Source of the DNA: Morganella morganii
GTDB taxonomy: Bacteria > Pseudomonadota > Gammaproteobacteria > Enterobacterales > Enterobacteriaceae
Length of the DNA: 64,000 nt
Direction of reading: 5' to 3'
Assembly: GCF_019243775.1 (NCBI RefSeq)
Contig: NZ_CP069157.1
Coordinates: 1,860,001-1,924,000, forward strand
The notes under the pieces are model-generated. The model was not told the origin of the DNA. It was given only the letters and a program-made list of their open reading frames with translations, and searched no databases. Shown one piece after another: positions 19,185-28,519 of the stretch (within the stretch, counting starts at the first letter, position 1; each line of letters starts with the position of its first letter). Both the position numbers and the translations under genes were made by a program.

Positions 19185-20269
19185 TGTGCGGCCTTCACCG
19201 GTGTGACGGTGTCATTATCAGTTAAAAATGCCTGCGCATTGACCACCACATCCGCATCCGGCGGAAGCGAACTGAGGACCGCAATCTGCCCGTTATCGAT
19301 AGCACCGGTCTGCACCGGCTGCTGCATCACTTTGTTATTTTTCACGATAAACACCGTACGTTCACCTTTTGCACCGGTGCGTACCGCACTGTAAGGCAGG
19401 CTTTGATACTCACGGGGCGCGGCGGTGTATGTCAGTACGCCGGTCTGTCCCTGCCGTAAATCAGTACCGTCCATAACCGTGATCCTCACACGGCCGGACT
19501 GTGTCAGAGAGGAAAGTACCGGTGAAATAAACCGGACAGTGCCGTTCAGTTGCCGGTTATTCGCCGTTTTCATCGTGACTGCGGTGGTTTCCTGCATTTG
19601 TGCCAGTTCATCAGCCCCCGCAGTGGCCTCAAATTCGATCTCACCGTTTTCGATCAGCTTAAACAGCAGGGTGTTATCAGACAGCATGCCCTGTACCGCG
19701 TGGCGCTCACTGATAATCCCAGCGGCCGGAGCATAGATTTTTGATTTATCCTCCTGGCTTTTTTCCCGTGCCAGTTGCGCCTGTAACTGACGCAGTTCTG
19801 CCTGCCCGGCATCAACCAGTGCCCGCTGGGCCTGGGTGTCTGATTTGGCTTTTTCAAATTCACTGGCGGAAATAACGCCGCTGCGGGCGAGTTTTGTCAT
19901 CCGGGTCAGATCACGCTGAGATTGCGCCGCCAGCACACTTTGCTGCCGGATATACGCGGCTGCTTTTTCCGTTTCTGCCTGCAACTGCCGGACAGCGGCA
20001 CTTTGCAAAGGGGATTCCAGGGTTGCCAGCAACTGATTTTTCTCCACCGGCTGACCTTCCTCAGCAAATACTGCCGTCACCGTCTGTTGCTGCAGCGGCG
20101 AGCCGATAGCAATTTCATTTCTGGCCACAAATTTTCCCGGCAAGGTAATGACCGGTGCAGAGCGGATTATTTGCGGATGCGTCACACTGACCCGCACATC
20201 ATCTGCCAGGCCGGCAGGTGATACAGAAAATAAAAAGAGTGTGGTTACTATCAAAATACGGTTTTTCAT
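19181..20269 (-). CDS. RND efflux pump periplasmic adaptor (MFP)
   Basis: About 362 residues from ATG 20269, where the signal peptide begins (ends SPAGLADD). It has the membrane fusion protein order: lipoyl half-motif (EEGQPVEKNQLLATL), alpha-helical hairpin (about 85-165), second lipoyl half (KIYAPAAGIISERHAVQG), then beta-barrel. It links the permease to an outer-membrane channel. The upstream gap (20270-20397) has three TTAAGC copies (20343, 20361, 20371) that could be a regulator's sites. Confidence 0.88.
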   Translation of the reverse strand: MKNRILIVTTLFLFSVSPAGLADDVRVSVTHPQIIRSAPVITLPGKFVARNEIAIGSPLQQQTVTAVFAEEGQPVEKNQLLATLESPLQSAAVRQLQAETEKAAAYIRQQSVLAAQSQRDLTRMTKLARSGVISASEFEKAKSDTQAQRALVDAGQAELRQLQAQLAREKSQEDKSKIYAPAAGIISERHAVQGMLSDNTLLFKLIENGEIEFEATAGADELAQMQETTAVTMKTANNRQLNGTVRFISPVLSSLTQSGRVRITVMDGTDLRQGQTGVLTYTAAPREYQSLPYSAVRTGAKGERTVFIVKNNKVMQQPVQTGAIDNGQIAVLSSLPPDADVVVNAQAFLTDNDTVTPVKAAQ

Positions 20270-20397
20270 CGTGGTACAATTTCCGTCCGGAAGCATTGCC
20301 CGCTAAAATAAACTAAATAGTCTAATTTTCCTTAAACCCGCGTTAAGCCGCGATTTTTCGTTAAGCTGAATTAAGCTTTTCCGGGGAGCCCCCCGTT

Positions 20398-20595
20398 ATG
20401 GATCCGCTGCACAGCATTGCCGTCACGCTTTTTTTGTTTGTCCTGACTTTTTTCAATCCTGGGGCAAATCTGTTTATTGTGGTGCAGACCACACTGAGTT
20501 CCGGACAAAAAGCGGGGCTGACCTGCGGTTACGGCGTGGTGCTGGGCAATGCGATTTACTCGGGGCTGGGATTATTCGGGCTGGTGAAGGTGTAG
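20398..20595 (+). pseudogene. LysE/RhtB exporter, N-terminal fragment
   Basis: The first 62 or so residues of a LysE/RhtB amino-acid exporter (FNPGANLFIVVQTTLSSGQK, GYGVVLGNAIYS) of about 205. The frame then runs into the 3' part of the opposite-strand TonB receptor remnant and stops at once (GLVKV). The two genes were evidently joined by a deletion. Confidence 0.8.
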
Positions 20596-21624
20596 GTCAG
20601 CCCCGCACGGTGGCTGTAAACTGAGGTATCACTGTTTTGTGTTGTTCCGCTGAGGTTGTTGGTGGTTTTCAGTGAGGAATCATCATAACGGCCGCTTAAA
20701 ATCAGGCTCCATTGCTGCTAGCGCAGATGATCCTGCATATAAACACCATAGCGCCGGTAAGTCTGTCCGGTGGAGGTGGATGATGTCATGTGCGGCGTAA
20801 ACTGCGGGCGGTAGTGAGAACCGTACGGATCAAATGTTACCGTTTGCGAGCCTGACCAGTCCTTATCCAGCTTACCGGTCTGAAGATCAAAGCCGGTCAG
20901 AATTTCATGGGATACCGGGCCGGTGAGAGTTTTGTAAATCAGTTGGTTATCTGCTGCCAGGGTTCTGGCCCGGGACGGGGAATCCTGATACACCGCTGTC
21001 AGCAGGCGGTTATCCTGCACAAATCCGCGCGTAAAATCACGGCGGATATGCGTTTTCACATCCGCATAGCGGAGGTTCTGTTTCAGTGTCAGTGAATCCG
21101 ATACCTGCCAGCTGACCAGCGAAGTAATGGATTGCTGTGTCCGGCCCGATTTTTCATGATCAGGATTACTGTAGTTGCGGTGCCTGTCAAGACAGCAGCC
21201 AGGAATCAATTTGTGCACCCCAGATCCCGCTGTTACCAGCGACCCGCAGGCCGTCGAGATAATAATCCGCATCAAACCCGCGCATTTTCGAAAAATCAAT
21301 GCTATTGCCGAAGCCCCCGAATTTTTCACTGGCCACCCCGGCGCTGTAGCGCAGCGCTTTGCTGAGGGACTCAGCCGGCAGGGTATCGAGCTGATCACGG
21401 CGGATCACTGATACAAACTGCGGCGTTTCCGCCAGTGCGGCGGAGCCTTTTGTTGCCGAGGACTGACGCAGGGCACCATAACCGTGCGGCTCATAATGAA
21501 CATCATCCGCAGCGGTGACATACACCACATCGTCCGGTTCCGCTGAAACAGACGGAGCAGACAGCAAAGAGGCAGAAAAAACAGATGTAATAACGACAGG
21601 GTAAGAACTCAGTAATCGGCGCAT
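20596..21624 (-). pseudogene. TonB-dependent siderophore receptor remnant (ferrichrome-type)
   Basis: The N-terminal signal peptide and first part of the plug are intact to GIWGAQIDSWLL (about 21190). There the frame breaks and jumps to mid-barrel sequence (NYSNPDHEKSGRTQQSITSL), so an internal deletion removed the rest of the plug and the early barrel. An in-frame TAG at 20718-20720 (DHLR-stop-QQWSL) follows, and the barrel ends at a junction with the LysE fragment after AGLTYTF. Three separate lesions, so it is not functional. Confidence 0.85.
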
Positions 21625-21787
21625 GAGGGTTTTTCTCAGTTGATCAGAACAGCGGCAGTACATACATTGACCGACCATCAGTCAATAATGGTGGTAATTG
21701 TTTTCATTTGCATTTAAAAAATCAGGATGGAAGGGACACAAAATTTCGCTATAGTGGGGCGGATTCCATCACCCAACGGACCGGGAA

Positions 21788-22393
21788 ATGACAAAAAATA
21801 CACTGAATAACACAGAACAGTCTGCACAGAGCGGTATAAAAATCTATCTGAGAAACGGGCTGTATTTTGTGCTGTTTTTAATGGCAGTACAGTTACTGAC
21901 CACACTGACCGGCGGGGGATTAACTGCGCTGGGTATTGAGCCGCGTACGGTTAACGGGCTGTTCGGTATTTTCCTTGCGCCTTTTATTCACAGCAGTTGG
22001 GGGCATTTATTCAGTAACCTGCCACCGCTGTTAATTCTCAGTGTGTTACTGATGATCCCGTCAGTGAAACATTATATTAAGGCGTCCCTGTTTATTATTA
22101 TCGTCGGCGGATTACTGGTCTGGTTATTCGGGCGGACGGCCGTACATGTCGGGGCGAGCGGCTGGATATTCGGTCTGTGGGCGTTACTGATTTATCAGGG
22201 GATTTTCCGCCGCAAACCACTGGATATTATTATCGGCATTGTGGTGCTGATTTATTACGGCGGCATGATCAGCGGACTGTTTCCGGGACAGCAATTCGTC
22301 TCAGTTGAATCCCATCTGAGCGGTGCCGCCGCCGGGGTTTTATTCGGCTGGCTGCAATACCGCAAGCAGAAACAGAATAACAAACCGGTATAA
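21788..22393 (+). CDS. Rhomboid family intramembrane serine protease
   Basis: 201 residues with about six membrane helices and the full catalytic set: HLFSN with Asn77, GASG with nucleophile Ser124, and His176 in VESHLSGAAAG. It cleaves membrane proteins inside the bilayer. The N-terminus is short (about 20 residues), without the cytoplasmic domain of GlpG. Substrates unknown. Single gene. Confidence 0.85.
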   Translation: MTKNTLNNTEQSAQSGIKIYLRNGLYFVLFLMAVQLLTTLTGGGLTALGIEPRTVNGLFGIFLAPFIHSSWGHLFSNLPPLLILSVLLMIPSVKHYIKASLFIIIVGGLLVWLFGRTAVHVGASGWIFGLWALLIYQGIFRRKPLDIIIGIVVLIYYGGMISGLFPGQQFVSVESHLSGAAAGVLFGWLQYRKQKQNNKPV

Positions 22394-22398
22394 CACTC

Positions 22399-22420
22399 TG
22401 CCGGGTGATAACACCCGGCA
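22399..22420. terminator. Hairpin between rhomboid gene and yehS
   Basis: TGCCGGGTG (22399-22407) pairs with CACCCGGCA (22412-22420) across ATAA, lying between convergent genes. No T-run follows, so termination is probable rather than certain. Confidence 0.55.
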
Positions 22421-22430
22421 TCATAATCTG

Positions 22431-22892
22431 TCAGCCGCGGATGCGGGATGTCAGACCTTTCAGGAAATAACGCAGCAGCTGATCACCGCAGTCGCGGTAA
22501 TTTTTATGATCCGGATTGCGGAACAGAGCGCTGATTTCCGGTTTTGACACCCGGAAGTCGGCACGCTGAAAAATATCAGCCATATCCGTATCCTTCAGTT
22601 CAAACGCAACGCGCAATTTTTTCAGGATAATATTGTTGGTCAGACGGGCATCTACCGCCGGTACCGGGCGGCTTTCATCTTTGCCGCGGCGGAAAATAAT
22701 CAGTCCGTTGAGAAAATGACCGGTCACATTATCATCACAAAGCTGATAATCCGCTTCATCTTCTTTTTTCAGCCAGTCGCTCATCTGCGCTTTGGTGACA
22801 GTTAATCCGGCAAGTCCGGTGATTTCGGCCATTTTTGCGTCACTCAGATCCAGCATGTAGCGGACACTGCGCAGAACATAGTTATTCAGCAT
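22431..22892 (-). CDS. yehS: DUF1456 family protein YehS
   Basis: 153 residues forming two tandem DUF1456 repeats: NNYVLRSVRYMLDLSDAKMA, and NNIILKKLRVAFELKDTDMA about 70 residues later. Cytoplasmic, function unknown, length as in E. coli YehS. Confidence 0.88.
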   Translation of the reverse strand: MLNNYVLRSVRYMLDLSDAKMAEITGLAGLTVTKAQMSDWLKKEDEADYQLCDDNVTGHFLNGLIIFRRGKDESRPVPAVDARLTNNIILKKLRVAFELKDTDMADIFQRADFRVSKPEISALFRNPDHKNYRDCGDQLLRYFLKGLTSRIRG

Positions 22893-23032
22893 AAACAGGG
22901 GTTATCCATGGAAGGAGTTATAAACCCTGCAATACTAGTGATTATCCGTCCGCATTTCAATGAAATCCGCTGGTTGGAAGTGGATTAATGGCGGTGATAT
23001 AGTAGGTTTTTCCGTTCAGTCATGAGGTTACT

Positions 23033-24430
23033 ATGTCATTGTCCCGCGCGTTTGCCACCACACTGCTTGCTGCTGCCTGCTCCGCTTATGCTGCCGACCC
23101 GGCAGATCTGATGATAACGGACGGCACTGTGCTGACCATGAACCCGGAAAATACGGTGTTTGAACACGGTACCGTGGTGGTCAGTGACGGAAAAATTGTC
23201 GCCGTCGGCGGCCCTGAGCTGACAGCGAAATATCAGGCAAAGAAAGTGCTGGATGTAAAAGGCGATATTGTCATGCCGGGGCTGATAAACACCCACACTC
23301 ACGGCTCAATGACGGTTTTCCGCTCTCTCGGGGATGATGTGCCGGATCGTCTGCACCGCTATATTTTCCCGCTGGAAAATAAACTGGTTTCCCGCGATAT
23401 GGTGCGCACCGGTGCCAATCTGGCCAATATCGAAATGATTAAAGGCGGCGTGACCACCTATGCGGATATGTATTATTTCGAAGATGAGGTTGCGAAGACC
23501 GTAGATAAGGCGGGTTTACGCGCCGTGCTGGGTGAGACCATCATTAATTTCCCGGTTGCGGATGCACAGACGCCGGAAGAAGGGATCGCGTATGCGGTAC
23601 GCTTTATCAATGAATACAAAGATCATCCGCGCATCACACCGGCATTCGCCCCGCATGCCCCGTATACCAATACCACTGAAAACTTACAGAAAATCGCGGC
23701 ACTGTCTGAAGAGCTGAATGTACCGGTGATGATCCATCTGGCGGAAACGGATCGCGAAAAAGAAGAGATAGCCAAACGCACCGGCGGGAAAAGCCCGGTA
23801 CAGTATATGGCGGATATCGGCGCGCTGAATAACCGCCTGCTGGCGGCACATGTCATTATGGCCGATGATAATGACCTGGATCTGCTGAAAAAATATGATG
23901 TCGGGGTGGCACACAATATCAGTGCCAACACCAAATCCGCCAAAGGTGTGGCACCGGTCACGCAAATGCTGGAAAAAGGGATCCGCACCGGTCTCGGTAC
24001 CGACGGGCCGATGTCCTCCAATACATTAACCACCATGAATGAACTCAATCTGGTCGGTAAAATCCATAAACTGGAAACCAAAAACCGCGCGGCCATGCCG
24101 CCGCTGACCGTGGTTGAAATGGCGACCAAGGGATCGGCCCGTGCACTGCATATGGATGATAAAATCGGCTCGCTGGAAACCGGAAAACTGGCAGATATCA
24201 TTGTGGTGGATACCAAAGCACCGAATATGGTGCCGGTGTATAGTCCGTATGCCGCCCTGGTTTATGGCGCAAACGGCGCCAATGTCCGTCATACCATTGT
24301 TGACGGTGTGATCCTGATGGAAGACCGGCAGTTACTGACCGTCAATGAAAATGAAATTATTCAGGATGCACAGCGTCTTGCGGAAAAAGTCCGTGAAACC
24401 GTGCGCGCTTCAGGGGAAGAGGTGAAATGA
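23033..24430 (+). CDS. Exported amidohydrolase (SAH/MTA deaminase-like)
   Basis: 465 residues. A Sec signal peptide ends SAYA-AD (residue about 21). Next come the metal-binding HTHG (about residue 87), HLAETD and TDGP (aspartate), in the order of the TRZ/ATZ-MtaD amidohydrolase group. Such enzymes deaminate adenosine-type nucleosides (SAH, MTA) or related heterocycles. Export to the periplasm is unusual for that group and suggests scavenging of outside purines or guanidine-type compounds. GAGG lies five bases before ATG. The stop overlaps the next start by ATGA. Confidence 0.8.
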   Translation: MSLSRAFATTLLAAACSAYAADPADLMITDGTVLTMNPENTVFEHGTVVVSDGKIVAVGGPELTAKYQAKKVLDVKGDIVMPGLINTHTHGSMTVFRSLGDDVPDRLHRYIFPLENKLVSRDMVRTGANLANIEMIKGGVTTYADMYYFEDEVAKTVDKAGLRAVLGETIINFPVADAQTPEEGIAYAVRFINEYKDHPRITPAFAPHAPYTNTTENLQKIAALSEELNVPVMIHLAETDREKEEIAKRTGGKSPVQYMADIGALNNRLLAAHVIMADDNDLDLLKKYDVGVAHNISANTKSAKGVAPVTQMLEKGIRTGLGTDGPMSSNTLTTMNELNLVGKIHKLETKNRAAMPPLTVVEMATKGSARALHMDDKIGSLETGKLADIIVVDTKAPNMVPVYSPYAALVYGANGANVRHTIVDGVILMEDRQLLTVNENEIIQDAQRLAEKVRETVRASGEEVK

Positions 24431-25257
24431 CAGAAAAACTCAAATGTGCGCTGATTTATGATTTTGACGGCACCCTGGCTGAAGGTGATTGTCCGGAACA
24501 CGGGCTGATGCCCGCATTGGGTATCAGTGACACGAAAGCATTCTGGCGGGAAGTGAAGCGGTTTGCCAAAGCAGATGACGGCGACGAAATCCTCTCCTAT
24601 ATGGGATTACTGGCCGCCAAGGCCGCGAATAAAAAGTCAGAGGAACTGAGTATTGAAAACCTGAAGAAACACGGTGCGACGATTCCGTTGTTTCCCGGGG
24701 TGACAGAGTGGTTCACCCGGATCAATGCCTGGGCCCATGAGCAGGGGCTGGACCCGGAACACTATATTCTGTCCAGCGGACTGGACGGTATGATTCGTGG
24801 TACGGCTATCGGCCATGAATTCCGCGATATTTTTGCCTGTAAATATCACTATTCCGCTGACGGAAAAACAGCACAGTGGCCCGCTCAGGCTATCAACTAC
24901 ACCACCAAAACACAGTTTTTATTCCGGATAAACAAGGGAATACATAACTCGTGGGATAATGTGGCGGTTAATCATTTTATCGAGCAGGAAGAACGCGCTG
25001 TGCAGTTCCGCCATATGATCTATTTCGGTGATGGTGATACCGATATCCCGGCCATGAAGATGGTGCGTTATCAGGGCGGTTTCTCACTGGCAGTGTTTGA
25101 TCAGAAGAAATGGGGCAACCCGGAAACACAGAACAAGGTCGGCAAGCTGATCGCAGAAGAGCGGGCAAATTATGTGGTACCCGCAAACTATGAGGAAGGC
25201 AGCCAGCTGGATGTGACCGTAAAAGGACTGTTACAGCTGTTCCGCCGTAAGCGCTGA
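24427..25257 (+). CDS. HAD superfamily hydrolase
   Basis: 276 residues with HAD motif I DFDGTLAEGD (nucleophile Asp13), motif II LSSGL and motif IV GDGDTDIPAMK near residue 200. A Mg2+-dependent cytoplasmic phosphatase; substrate unknown. It is translationally coupled to the exported amidohydrolase, so a nucleotide or sugar phosphate arising from the same pathway is possible. Confidence 0.8.
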   Translation: MTEKLKCALIYDFDGTLAEGDCPEHGLMPALGISDTKAFWREVKRFAKADDGDEILSYMGLLAAKAANKKSEELSIENLKKHGATIPLFPGVTEWFTRINAWAHEQGLDPEHYILSSGLDGMIRGTAIGHEFRDIFACKYHYSADGKTAQWPAQAINYTTKTQFLFRINKGIHNSWDNVAVNHFIEQEERAVQFRHMIYFGDGDTDIPAMKMVRYQGGFSLAVFDQKKWGNPETQNKVGKLIAEERANYVVPANYEEGSQLDVTVKGLLQLFRRKR

Positions 25258-25409
25258 TATCTGCAAACCCTTATTGGTGACACTGTCACATAAAATACGG
25301 GTATTACATGTCCGTTCAGAATATTTTTGCCCGGTCACCGTCCGTAGCCTGTCAATTGGTGTACCATAACGACAGATACTATTCAGAATAAGAAATGTAT
25401 GGAGAAAGT

Positions 25410-26339
25410 ATGAAATACCAAAATGTGACTGACACGCCCGGTGAGAATTCCTATTTCCTCGTTTTTAATCTGACAGATACCCCGCAAACGCGGGAGACGG
25501 TTGTTACGCTGTGTAATAACCTGTCCGGTATTCTGCGCAGCATCCGTAACCGCTTTCCGAAACTGGAAGTCAGTTGTGTGATGGGCTTCGGGGCGGATGC
25601 GTGGCAAAAACTGTTTCCGGATGCGGGCAAACCCCGTGAACTGAATACTTTTGAAGCAATTAAGGGACCGCGCTTTACCGCCGTATCCACCCCCGGTGAT
25701 ATCTTCTTTCATATCCGCGCCCTGAATGTGTCCGCCTGTTACGAGCTGGGCTCTATTATCAGCCGTGCTCTGAGCGGTGCAGTGACCTGTGAGGATGAAG
25801 TTCACGGTTTCCGTTATATGGACGGACGCGCAATTATCGGCTTTGTCGACGGGACAGAAAACCCGGAATTTGAGGATGAGCGCAAAGAGTATGCGGTTAT
25901 CGGCGACGAAGATCCGGGATTTGCCGGCGGCAGCTATGCCTTTGTGCAGAAATACATTCACGATATGGATGCCTGGCAGAGCCTGAGCACCGAAGATCAG
26001 GAAAAAGTCATCGGCCGTCATAAATTCAATGATGTCGAACTGACCGATGAGCAGAAAATCCCCGGCTCCCACAATGTGGTGACCAATATTCAGGACGAAG
26101 AGGGCAATGACCTGAAAATAGTCCGCGCCAATATGCCGTTCTCCAACCCGGCCAAAAATGAGCACGGTACCTATTTTATCGGCTACGCCCGTTATTTCTC
26201 CACCACCCGGCGGATGCTGGAAAATATGTTTGCCGGAAAAGAAACCGGTGCCACCGATGAATTACTGAAATTCAGTACCGCCGTGACCGGTACACTGTTC
26301 TTTATTCCGTCACCGGCCATGCTGGATGATGTTGAATAA
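25410..26339 (+). CDS. DyP-type haem peroxidase (YfeX/EfeB relative)
   Basis: 309 residues from ATG 25410, where GGAG is well placed. It has the DyP catalytic GFVDGTENP motif (about residue 148), the proximal haem histidine in GSHNVV (about 220), and the distal arginine near GYARYFSTTRRMLE. No signal peptide, so a cytoplasmic peroxidase of the YfeX class acting on porphyrins or other reductants with H2O2. Confidence 0.85.
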   Translation: MKYQNVTDTPGENSYFLVFNLTDTPQTRETVVTLCNNLSGILRSIRNRFPKLEVSCVMGFGADAWQKLFPDAGKPRELNTFEAIKGPRFTAVSTPGDIFFHIRALNVSACYELGSIISRALSGAVTCEDEVHGFRYMDGRAIIGFVDGTENPEFEDERKEYAVIGDEDPGFAGGSYAFVQKYIHDMDAWQSLSTEDQEKVIGRHKFNDVELTDEQKIPGSHNVVTNIQDEEGNDLKIVRANMPFSNPAKNEHGTYFIGYARYFSTTRRMLENMFAGKETGATDELLKFSTAVTGTLFFIPSPAMLDDVE

Positions 26340-26346
26340 CTGACCT

Positions 26347-26376
26347 GATCCGGGAGATCACTCCCGGATCATTTTT
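26347..26376 (+). terminator. Terminator after the DyP peroxidase
   Basis: GATCCGGGAG and CTCCCGGATC form a perfect 10-bp stem with a 4-base loop, followed by ATTTTT. Confidence 0.85.
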
Positions 26377-26471
26377 CCCGCCTGTTGTTTCCGCGTTTTT
26401 TATTGGTATTTCCCCGTTGTCTGCGGTAAAGTTTCCGGCTTTTTTCCGGCATGGCAAACAGCGGAGGCATT

Positions 26472-27824
26472 ATGTTTATTGGTTTTGATTACGGAACATC
26501 CAACTGCTCAGTGGCAGTGATGAAAGAGGACACTCCGGTGTTATTACCGCTGGAGGGGGATAATGTCTATATTCCGTCCACCCTGTGTGCACCGACACGC
26601 GAATCCGTCTCCGAACACTTATTCCGTCACCGCGATATTCTGCCGTCAGATAATACCGGCGAACAGTTATTGCGCCGCTCTATCGCCTTTAACCGCGAAG
26701 AAAGTATTGAGCTGGTGCCGGAGGATATTTTGTTCGGCCAGGCTGCGCTGGAACTCTATCTTAATGATCCGCGTGACGTGTATTACGTCAAATCCCCGAA
26801 ATCCTTTCTCGGCGCCTCAGGGCTGCATGATGTGCAAATCAGCTTCTTTGAGGATCTGGTCTGCGCCATGATGGCGAATATCAAATCTCAGGCAGAGCGT
26901 TCAACACAGGAAACTATCACCGAAACGGTGATCGGCAGACCGGTTAACTTCCACGGACTGGGCGGCGAAACCGCCAATCAGCAGGCGGAGGCCATTCTTC
27001 TGCGGGCGGCAAAACGTGCCGGTTTTCAGCAGATTACCTTTCAGTTTGAACCGGTGGCGGCCGGGCTGGAATATGAGTCGGTACTGAATACGGATCAGAC
27101 GGTGCTGGTGGTGGATATCGGCGGCGGTACCACCGACTGCTCACTCATCCGCATGGGGCCGGGTTACCGGGGTCAGGCCGATCGCACCGGCAGTCTGCTG
27201 GCACACAGCGGGCAGCGGGTCGGCGGAAACGATCTTGATATCTATCTGGCCTTTAAACAGCTGATGCCGCTGTTCGGGATGAACAGCCGCGCGGCTTCCG
27301 GTATCGAAATGCCGCTGATGCAATTCTGGAACCCGATCGCCATTAATAATGTGGAAGCACAGAAAGAGTTCTACTCCCGTCAGAATCTCACACTGTTACA
27401 GCAACTGAAGCGGGATGCGGCAGAGCCGGAAAAACTGCTGCGTCTGCTGGAAGTGTATAACCAGAGCCTGGGTTACAGCATTGTCCGCCGGGCGGAAGAG
27501 GCAAAAATCGCGCTTTCCGCCTCACCGGAATACCGTGCGGCAATCCGCCTGCTCAGTGAAACGCTGGAGACAGACATCAGTGCGGCGGAGATGGAAGAAT
27601 CGATTTCCTCCCCGAAAGATAAAATGATTTCCCTGGTGAATGATGCAGTGCAGCAGGGCGGCGCAACGCCGGATGCTATCTTTATCACCGGCGGATCAGG
27701 CCGGTCGCCGGTGTTATGCCGCGCGATTGAGGCACAATTACCGGGTATTCCGGTGGTCAGAGGAAACGATTTCGGCTCGGTAACCGCCGGTCTGGCACGC
27801 TGGGGCGAAATTTGTTTTAAATAA
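26472..27824 (+). CDS. yegD: Hsp70-family chaperone-like protein YegD
   Basis: 450 residues from ATG 26472 behind GGAGG, the same length as E. coli YegD. Actin-type ATPase motifs are present: GFDYGTSNCSVAV at the N-terminus, VDIGGGTTDCSLI (about 217), and FITGGSGRSPVL near the C-terminus. It lacks the substrate-binding domain of DnaK. Role unproven. Confidence 0.9.
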   Translation: MFIGFDYGTSNCSVAVMKEDTPVLLPLEGDNVYIPSTLCAPTRESVSEHLFRHRDILPSDNTGEQLLRRSIAFNREESIELVPEDILFGQAALELYLNDPRDVYYVKSPKSFLGASGLHDVQISFFEDLVCAMMANIKSQAERSTQETITETVIGRPVNFHGLGGETANQQAEAILLRAAKRAGFQQITFQFEPVAAGLEYESVLNTDQTVLVVDIGGGTTDCSLIRMGPGYRGQADRTGSLLAHSGQRVGGNDLDIYLAFKQLMPLFGMNSRAASGIEMPLMQFWNPIAINNVEAQKEFYSRQNLTLLQQLKRDAAEPEKLLRLLEVYNQSLGYSIVRRAEEAKIALSASPEYRAAIRLLSETLETDISAAEMEESISSPKDKMISLVNDAVQQGGATPDAIFITGGSGRSPVLCRAIEAQLPGIPVVRGNDFGSVTAGLARWGEICFK

Positions 27825-27833
27825 ACTTGCAAC

Positions 27834-27847
27834 AGACCGGTCGGTCT
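27834..27847. promoter_or_regulatory. NemR-type operator before nemR
   Basis: Palindrome AGACCGGTCGGTCT, 15 bp before the nemR start. A related half-conserved copy (AGTCGACTGGTCT, 28493-28505) lies before nemA. Both probably bind the TetR-type repressor made by this operon. Confidence 0.65.
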
Positions 27848-27861
27848 ATTAAAGTATTGTC

Positions 27862-28458
27862 ATGAACAAACACACTGAACATGATACCCGCGAACATCTT
27901 CTGGCTACCGGCGAACGCCTGTGTCTTCAGCGCGGCTTTACCGGCATGGGGCTGAGTGAGCTGCTGAAAACGGCCGGGGTGCCGAAGGGCTCGTTTTATC
28001 ACTATTTTCGCTCCAAGGAATTATTCGGCGTAGCTCTGCTGGAACGCTATTACGAAGATTACCTGGAACGCCTGACCGGTCATTTTGAGCACGGCCCCGG
28101 GAATTACCGTGATCGCTTTCTCGCGTATTACGGCGATATTCTGAAAAATGCCTGTCAGCACAGCCGTATTCAGGGCTGTCTGACGGTCAAATTATCCGCC
28201 GAAGTGTGTGATTTATCGGAAGATATGAATGCCGCGATGGATAAGGGCGTCAGTAAAGTGATCGCACTGCTGGCGCAAACCCTGGAAAACGGACGAAAAG
28301 AAAATTCGCTGATGTTTCAGGGCGATGCGCAGCACGCCGCACAGGTATTTTATTCATTATGGCTGGGGGCAAATTTGCAGGCAAAAATTTCCCGCAGTAC
28401 CGCGCCGCTGGAAAGTGCACTGGCGCATGTTGAAACACTGATTACCGCGCCTGAGTAA
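27862..28458 (+). CDS. nemR: NemR-type TetR repressor (electrophile sensor)
   Basis: 198 residues. The TetR helix-turn-helix contains LLKTAGVPKGSFYHYFRSKE (about 36-55). Several cysteines (including CLQRG, NACQH, GCLTV, EVCDL) are available for redox or electrophile sensing, as known for NemR, which senses bleach and N-ethylmaleimide. It lies 61 bp upstream of nemA, with operator-like palindromes before both genes. Confidence 0.85.
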   Translation: MNKHTEHDTREHLLATGERLCLQRGFTGMGLSELLKTAGVPKGSFYHYFRSKELFGVALLERYYEDYLERLTGHFEHGPGNYRDRFLAYYGDILKNACQHSRIQGCLTVKLSAEVCDLSEDMNAAMDKGVSKVIALLAQTLENGRKENSLMFQGDAQHAAQVFYSLWLGANLQAKISRSTAPLESALAHVETLITAPE

Positions 28459-28519
28459 TTTTTTCGCAGGCGTTTTTATTTATCTGAAAACTAGTCGACT
28501 GGTCTAATCCGGAGATACT

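Noticed and set aside
21187-21398. First 60 codons of the minus-strand frame starting at 21398 as a separate gene
   Set aside because: They are out of frame with the receptor; only sequence from about 21185 downward is receptor-like, so this is part of the pseudogene.
23623-24216. Minus-strand frame of 197 codons in the amidohydrolase
   Set aside because: Overlaps a gene with all metal-binding motifs; low-complexity shadow.
25383-26165. Long minus-strand frame of 260 codons opposite the DyP peroxidase
   Set aside because: Complete DyP motifs lie on the plus strand; the reverse frame has no family match and no ribosome binding site.
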